Of a stretch of DNA of 8,808 nt, positions 5,055 through 8,808 are shown in pieces. The stretch covers positions 1 to 8,808 of the forward strand of contig CALWIE010000208.1 in assembly GCA_944380625.1 (NCBI GenBank), written 5' to 3'. The notes beneath the pieces were generated by a model. It was not told where the DNA came from and did no database searches. It was given only the letters and a program-made list of their open reading frames with translations. Both the position numbers and the translations under genes were made by a program. Positions within the stretch are counted from its first letter, which is position 1; each line of letters starts with the position of its first letter. The DNA comes from an uncultured Clostridia bacterium. GTDB lineage: Bacteria > Bacillota_A > Clostridia > Oscillospirales > Acutalibacteraceae.

Positions 5055-7265
5055 ATGGAGAGAAGAAGAGGAAATTTCAGCGGTAACAAACATGGAAACC
5101 GAGGCGGCTTTGGCAAGCGGACCTTTGGCCCCACAGACGCCTACGAGCTGCCCAGCGCCGCCTCCACCCTGGAGGAAAAGGTGATCGTGGCGGCCCTCAA
5201 GCGCTGCGGTGGGGACGGGGTGCCCTCCCGCTCCCTGCAGCGGGAGGCGGGCGTCCGGGACAAGGACGCTTTCTACGACGCCCTCCACTCCCTGAAGGAC
5301 AAGGGCGAAATCACCGTGGACAAGGACCACTGGGTCAAGCTGGTGCCCCGGGGCGGGGACATCGAGGCCACTCTGGTCTCCCTGACCGAGCGCTTCGGCT
5401 TTGCCCGGCCCAAGCTGGGGGGCGAGGACATCTTCGTCCCCGGCAGCGGCCTGAAGGGCGCCTTTGTGGGGGACACTGTCATCCTCACAGACCTGCAAAA
5501 GCGGGACAAGGGCCCCAGCGGCCGGGTCAAGCGCATTGTGGCCAAATCCCAGGAGCCTGTCACCGGTACCGTCCACGTGGACGGGGAAGGTCCCCGGGTC
5601 ACCCCCGACGGGGCCCTGCGCTACGACTTGCGGGTGGTGGGCGGCCTAAATGGCGCCAAGGATGGGGACAAGGTCCTTCTCCAGCCCCAGCAGGACAGCC
5701 GGGGGGATTGGACCCAGGCGGAGATCAAGTCCGTGTTCGGCACGGGGGAGAGGGCCCGGATCTGCGCCGACGCCATCATCGTCCGGTGCGGCATCCCCAC
5801 CCAGTTTTCCCCGGAGGTCCTGGCCCAGGCCGAGGAGATCAGCAAAATGACCGTCACCCAGGAGGACATCGACCAGCGCCTGGACCTGCGGGACGAGCCC
5901 ATCTTCACTATCGACTCCGCTGACGCCAAGGACCTGGACGACGCCATTTCCGTCCACAAGACCGTGGACGGCTACACCCTGGGGGTGCACATCGCCGACG
6001 TGTCCCACTACGTCAAAGCCAAGACCCCCATCGATGAGGAGGCCTACCGCCGGGGCACCTCCGTCTACTTTGCGGACCGGGTCATCCCCATGCTGCCGGA
6101 GGCCCTTTCCAACGGGGTGTGCTCCTTAAACGCCGGCACCGAGAAGCTCACCTTCTCCGCCCTGATGGACTTCGACAGCGAGGGCAACATGACCGATTAC
6201 CGCTTTGAGAAGGCGGTCATCAACTCCAAGGTCCGGGGGGTGTATTCCGAGGTAAACGAGATCTTAGCGGGCACAGCCTCCCAGGAGCTTCTGGACAAGT
6301 ACGCCCCTGTCATGGAGAGCCTTTTGGCCGCCAAGGAGCTGGCCGGGGTGTTCGAGCAGGCCGCCTGCCGCCGGGGGAACATGGATCTCTCCAGCGATGA
6401 GACCAAGTTCGTCCTGGACGAAAACGGCGTCTGCATCGACCTGATCCCCCGCACCACCGGAGAGGCGGAACAGCTCATCGAGCAGATGATGATCGCCGCC
6501 AACATCGCCGCCGCCCGGGCCGCCCTGAAGGCGGAGATCCCCTTCCTGTACCGGGTCTACGAGCGCCCCCAGCCCGACCGGGTGGACGAGCTGGCGGAGC
6601 TCTTAGAGCGCCTGGGCATCCCCTGCAGGGAGCTCAGAAAGGGCAAGCCCTCCACCAAGGACTTCGCCGCCATCCTGGACCGGGTCAAGGGCACGCCCCG
6701 GGAGTCCCTGGTGAACACCCGGGTGCTGCGCACTATGGAGAAGGCCCACTACGCCGACCGGGAGATTGGCCACTTCGGCCTGGCCCTGGGGGAGTACAGC
6801 CACTTTACGTCCCCCATCCGCCGCTATCCCGACACCTCCATCCACCGGATCTTGAGCGACCTGGTGGCAGGGGTGGACCAGGCCACCCTAAAGCGCCGCT
6901 ACGGGGAGTTTGCCACCCTGTCCGCCGCCGACTCCTCCAAGGCGGAGGTGCGGGCGGTCACCGGCGAGCGCTCCGCCGAGGACTGCTACATGGCCGAGTA
7001 CATGAAAGCCCACCTGGGGGAGCGGCACACAGGCATCATCAGCGGCGTGACCCCCAAGGGGATTTTCGTCAAGCTGCAAAACAACGCCGAGGGCTTTGTC
7101 TCCCTCAACGATTTTGAAAACTGCGAGTTCGAGTACGACGGGGAAGTCTCCCACCGGGACCTGCGCTCCGGCCGGGTGTTGATGATGGGGGAGGAGATCG
7201 GCATTGTCGTGGCCGCCGCGGACGTGGCCACCGGGCGCATCGACTTCATGCCCCAGGAGGTATAA
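5055..7265 (+). CDS. rnr: Ribonuclease R (3'-5' exoribonuclease, RNB family)
   Basis: RNase R is a processive 3'-5' hydrolytic exoribonuclease that degrades structured RNA and takes part in rRNA and tmRNA-linked quality control. From ATG 5055 it has 736 residues, typical for Firmicutes. After a basic Gly/Arg-rich tail (1-25) comes a winged-helix segment (~36-98). Two cold-shock-type domains follow (~102-240), including ERFGFARP and EDIFVPGSG. The RNB catalytic domain (~275-600) has the metal-binding motif TIDSADAKDLDDA (Asp287, Asp293, Asp295, Asp296) and SHFTSPIRRYPD (582-593). A C-terminal S1 domain (~657-735) contains GIISGVTPKGIFVKL. The start is uncertain: ATG 5022 overlaps the murD stop as TGATG and would add eleven residues, but it gives an odd Cys-containing leader. 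Ribosome-binding sites for both are weak. smpB and secG, frequent neighbours of rnr in Firmicutes, are absent here. Confidence 0.95.
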   Translation: MERRRGNFSGNKHGNRGGFGKRTFGPTDAYELPSAASTLEEKVIVAALKRCGGDGVPSRSLQREAGVRDKDAFYDALHSLKDKGEITVDKDHWVKLVPRGGDIEATLVSLTERFGFARPKLGGEDIFVPGSGLKGAFVGDTVILTDLQKRDKGPSGRVKRIVAKSQEPVTGTVHVDGEGPRVTPDGALRYDLRVVGGLNGAKDGDKVLLQPQQDSRGDWTQAEIKSVFGTGERARICADAIIVRCGIPTQFSPEVLAQAEEISKMTVTQEDIDQRLDLRDEPIFTIDSADAKDLDDAISVHKTVDGYTLGVHIADVSHYVKAKTPIDEEAYRRGTSVYFADRVIPMLPEALSNGVCSLNAGTEKLTFSALMDFDSEGNMTDYRFEKAVINSKVRGVYSEVNEILAGTASQELLDKYAPVMESLLAAKELAGVFEQAACRRGNMDLSSDETKFVLDENGVCIDLIPRTTGEAEQLIEQMMIAANIAAARAALKAEIPFLYRVYERPQPDRVDELAELLERLGIPCRELRKGKPSTKDFAAILDRVKGTPRESLVNTRVLRTMEKAHYADREIGHFGLALGEYSHFTSPIRRYPDTSIHRILSDLVAGVDQATLKRRYGEFATLSAADSSKAEVRAVTGERSAEDCYMAEYMKAHLGERHTGIISGVTPKGIFVKLQNNAEGFVSLNDFENCEFEYDGEVSHRDLRSGRVLMMGEEIGIVVAAADVATGRIDFMPQEV

Positions 7266-7293
7266 GCTGTCCGCCCCTTTCATAGGTATTCCC

Positions 7294-7309
7294 AAAAGGC
7301 CAAAAGGCC
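7294..7309 (+). repeat. Tandem AAAAGGCC repeat that can fold as a GGCC-AAAA-GGCC hairpin
   Basis: Two direct copies of AAAAGGCC lie in the 63-base gap between rnr and the small BofA-like gene. Because GGCC is self-complementary, 7298-7309 can form a 4-bp stem with an AAAA loop, just ahead of the GGGGAGGG ribosome-binding site (7311-7318). It is too short to act as a terminator and has no U-tract. Confidence 0.45.
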
Positions 7310-7310
7310 G

Positions 7311-7318
7311 GGGGAGGG
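7311..7318 (+). promoter_or_regulatory. Ribosome-binding site of the BofA-like gene
   Basis: GGGGAGGG ends ten bases before the ATG at 7329. The spacing is slightly long but usable. It is the main evidence, besides the protein motif, that this very short frame is translated. The C-rich stretch at 7270-7277 could pair with it. Confidence 0.6.
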
Positions 7319-7328
7319 TTCTTCAAAA

Positions 7329-7502
7329 ATGAAGGGGTTTTTGCTTTCGGCGGCGCTGGGGCTTGCGGCCCTGGCCCTGGTGAATTTCTGCGGACCTTAC
7401 ACAGGGGTTTCTGTGACGCTGAGCCCGCTGGCCCTGGGGGCCGCAGGGCTTTTGGGCATCCCGGGGGTGATCCTTCTGGTGCTTCTGGGGGCCATGCTGT
7501 AA
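7329..7502 (+). CDS. Short BofA-family (pro-sigma-K processing inhibitor-like) membrane protein
   Basis: This 57-residue, very hydrophobic protein has two membrane-spanning stretches (about 3-20 and 36-57) joined by the loop NFCGPYTGVSVTLSP. The end GAAGLLGIPGVILLVLLG (37-54) and the preceding LVNF match the conserved C-terminal half of the BofA family. As I recall B. subtilis BofA (87 residues), Asn19 aligns without gaps to its Asn48 and LGIPG to its residues 71-75. In Bacillus, BofA sits in the forespore membrane with SpoIVFA and inhibits the protease SpoIVFB. The N-terminal membrane segment of BofA is absent: the frame upstream reads back to the rnr stop without hydrophobic codons. The Bacillus gene lies near recR, whereas this one lies between rnr and nagA. 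Role here is unproven; many Clostridia carry BofA-family proteins of unknown function. Confidence 0.75.
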   Translation: MKGFLLSAALGLAALALVNFCGPYTGVSVTLSPLALGAAGLLGIPGVILLVLLGAML

Positions 7503-7504
7503 AC

Positions 7505-7525
7505 TTTTGCCGGTATCCGGCACAA
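7505..7525 (+). other. Intercistronic hairpin between the BofA-like gene and nagA
   Basis: TGCCGG-TAT-CCGGCA (7508-7522) forms a perfect 6-bp stem with a three-base loop, extendable past one T-C mismatch by two T-A pairs. It begins just after the stop codon of the small gene and ends a few bases before the GGGAGG site of nagA. No U-tract follows on this strand, so it is not a terminator for the unit. It may stabilise or separate messages (inference). Confidence 0.5.
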
Positions 7526-7528
7526 AAA

Positions 7529-7534
7529 GGGAGG
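7529..7534 (+). promoter_or_regulatory. Ribosome-binding site fixing the ATG start of nagA
   Basis: GGGAGG lies eight bases before ATG at 7543. The same frame is open back to 7507, but that would put the ribosome-binding site inside the gene and add a non-conserved leader. ATG 7543 gives the standard N-terminus MFLIHAAYL. Confidence 0.8.
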
Positions 7535-7542
7535 ACGTGCAA

Positions 7543-8664
7543 ATGTTTTTGATCCATGCGGCTTACCTGGACGGGGACTTCCACCTGGTCCAGGGGGACA
7601 TTGAAATCCAGGACGGGAAGATCGCCCAGGTGGGAAAGGACCTGCCCCGCCGGGAGTCGGACCTGGCGGTGGACTGCCAGGGCTACACGGTGGTGCCCGG
7701 GTTTGTTGACGTACACATCCACGGCTGCGGGGGCGCGGACGCCTGCGACGGCACCCGGGAGGCCTTGGAGACCATGGCCCGCTTCCTGCTGGAGCGGGGC
7801 GTCACCTCCTTCTGCCCCACCACCATGACCACCGGCCGGGAGGTGATCGAGAGGGCCCTTTTGGCCGCCAAGGACATGGTGGACCACCCCCTGGAGGACG
7901 GCGCCCGGGTGGTGGGCGTGAACATGGAGGGCCCCTTCATCGCCAAAGAGCGCAAGGGGGCCCAGAAGGAGGAGGACATCCTCCCCCCGGACTTCCCCCT
8001 GTTCCAGCACTTTTTCGATTTGAGCGGCGGCATCGTCCGCCTGGTGGACGCGGCCCCGGAGCAGCCCGGCGGGTACGAGTTCGTGGAGAAGGCCAGCAAG
8101 CTGTGCACCGTCTCCATCGCCCACACCACCGCCGGCTACGACCAGGCCAAGGCGGCCTTTGAACGGGGTGTCACCCACGCCACCCACCTGTTCAACGCCA
8201 TGAGCGGCCTGAGCCACCGGGCCCCCGGGGTGGTGGGCGCCGTCTTCGACGACGAGCGTGTCCGGGGCGAGCTGATCTGCGATGGGTTCCACATCCACCC
8301 CGCGGTGCTGCGCACGGCCTTCCGGCTTTTAGGGGACCGGGCGCTGGTGGTCAGCGACTCCATGCGGGCCAACGGCATGCCGGAGGGGGAGCCCTTTGAC
8401 CTGGGCGGCCAGATGGTCACCGTCCGGGAGGGGAAGGCCCTCCTGGCCGACGGCACCATCGCCGGGAGCGTGACAAACCTCCACCAGGAGATCAAAAACC
8501 TGGTCAGCTTCGGCGTGCCCTTCCCCCAGGCGGTGAAGGCCGCCACCCTGATCCCCGCCCGGGCCATCGGCCTGGAAGGAGAGATCGGCAGCATCGAGCC
8601 GGGCAAGCGCGCCGACCTGGTGGTCCTGGACGGGAACCTGGACATCGTAGGGGTCTACCACTAA
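7543..8664 (+). CDS. nagA: N-acetylglucosamine-6-phosphate deacetylase
   Basis: NagA is a cytoplasmic amidohydrolase that converts GlcNAc-6-phosphate to GlcN-6-phosphate and acetate, feeding amino sugar catabolism or recycling into UDP-GlcNAc. The 373 residues are close to the usual ~380. The TIM-barrel metal and substrate residues are visible: PGFVDVHIHGCGG with His58 and His60, Glu129 in MEGPFIA, His194 in IAHTTAG, His215 in THLFNAMSGL, His250 in DGFHIHP and catalytic Asp272 in VVSDSMRANG. The C-terminal strand IEPGKRADLVVLDGNLDI (351-368) completes the small beta domain. It retains the HxH pair seen in B. subtilis NagA and, as I recall, absent in E. coli NagA. nagB does not follow; a strong terminator closes the unit 18 bases after the stop. 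Its place downstream of murD is consistent with cell-wall amino sugar recycling (inference). Confidence 0.96.
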   Translation: MFLIHAAYLDGDFHLVQGDIEIQDGKIAQVGKDLPRRESDLAVDCQGYTVVPGFVDVHIHGCGGADACDGTREALETMARFLLERGVTSFCPTTMTTGREVIERALLAAKDMVDHPLEDGARVVGVNMEGPFIAKERKGAQKEEDILPPDFPLFQHFFDLSGGIVRLVDAAPEQPGGYEFVEKASKLCTVSIAHTTAGYDQAKAAFERGVTHATHLFNAMSGLSHRAPGVVGAVFDDERVRGELICDGFHIHPAVLRTAFRLLGDRALVVSDSMRANGMPEGEPFDLGGQMVTVREGKALLADGTIAGSVTNLHQEIKNLVSFGVPFPQAVKAATLIPARAIGLEGEIGSIEPGKRADLVVLDGNLDIVGVYH

Positions 8665-8681
8665 AAGGAAGCCGCATAACG

Positions 8682-8718
8682 AAACAGGGCGGCCGCGAAA
8701 GCGGCAGCCCTGTTTTTT
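8682..8718 (+). terminator. Strong intrinsic terminator after nagA
   Basis: AAACAGGGC (8682-8690) pairs with GCCCTGTTT (8707-8715). After one G-A mismatch the stem continues as GCCGC-GAAA-GCGGC with a GNRA tetraloop, and six T's follow the stem's CCCTG (8713-8718). It ends the plus-strand unit. On the other strand only three T's follow the stem, so it is not efficient in both directions. Confidence 0.93.
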
Positions 8719-8808
8719 GCTGTCTTCCCCTGTCGGGCACGGGATGTTCCGTGATTTCGGCTTTCGGCCCCGCCGCGGTCCTGGCATATGTCTCCCAGCG
8801 GCCCTCCC

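Noticed and set aside
7246..8298. A 350-codon minus-strand open frame opposite nagA and the BofA-like gene
   Set aside because: Shadow frame created by GC-rich codon use; no recognisable domain, and the plus-strand NagA motifs are complete.
8719..8808. Possible start or end of another gene in the last 90 bases (a plus-strand ATG at 8749; a minus-strand frame open through the right edge)
   Set aside because: The ATG has no ribosome-binding site and encodes a Pro/Arg-rich stretch. The minus frames run through the terminator and into nagA without a stop where a gene end would be expected. Too little sequence to judge.
1..8808. CRISPR arrays, tRNA or rRNA genes, insertion sequences, phage attachment sites
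   Set aside because: No regularly spaced repeats, tRNA cloverleaf or rRNA-like sequence, transposase or terminal inverted repeats were seen; base composition is even and genes are core-type.

Overview
The window is a compact, GC-rich chromosomal stretch with short intergenic gaps and purine-rich Shine-Dalgarno sites. Protein features (Clostridia-type MurD, a BofA-family protein, a half-size ABC exporter) and heavy G/C use at third codon positions suggest a high-GC member of the Clostridia, perhaps an Oscillospiraceae-like gut anaerobe. This assignment is inference from protein character, not from a marker gene.

Left part (1-1672, minus strand): a D-2-hydroxyacid dehydrogenase gene is followed by an iron-dependent alcohol/aldehyde dehydrogenase gene that runs off the left edge. 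Both are NAD(P)-linked oxidoreductases and could form one transcription unit, although a short GC-rich hairpin with four U's lies between them. A near-consensus promoter (TTGCAA-17-TATAAT) sits just ahead of the first gene.

Centre and right (1836-8664, plus strand): a divergent promoter (TTGATT-17-CATAAT with a TG extension) leads into five closely spaced genes. They are a half-size ABC exporter, murD (peptidoglycan precursor synthesis), rnr (RNase R), a 57-residue BofA-family membrane protein, and nagA (GlcNAc-6-phosphate deacetylase). A strong intrinsic terminator at 8682-8718 closes the unit. Gaps between genes are 31, 32, 63 and 40 bases, so co-transcription is likely. murD and nagA link the unit loosely to cell-wall amino sugars. 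rnr adds RNA turnover, and the BofA-like protein hints at a membrane or sporulation role. The last 90 bases hold nothing I can support.

The window is mostly conserved housekeeping genes, and I do not see a new multi-gene system. The best leads are the short BofA-like gene and its possibly occluded ribosome-binding site, substitutions at D-glutamate-contacting positions of MurD, and the hairpin plus (GT)5 tract before rnr. Several genes also appear to use TTG or GTG starts that automatic start calls could easily misplace.
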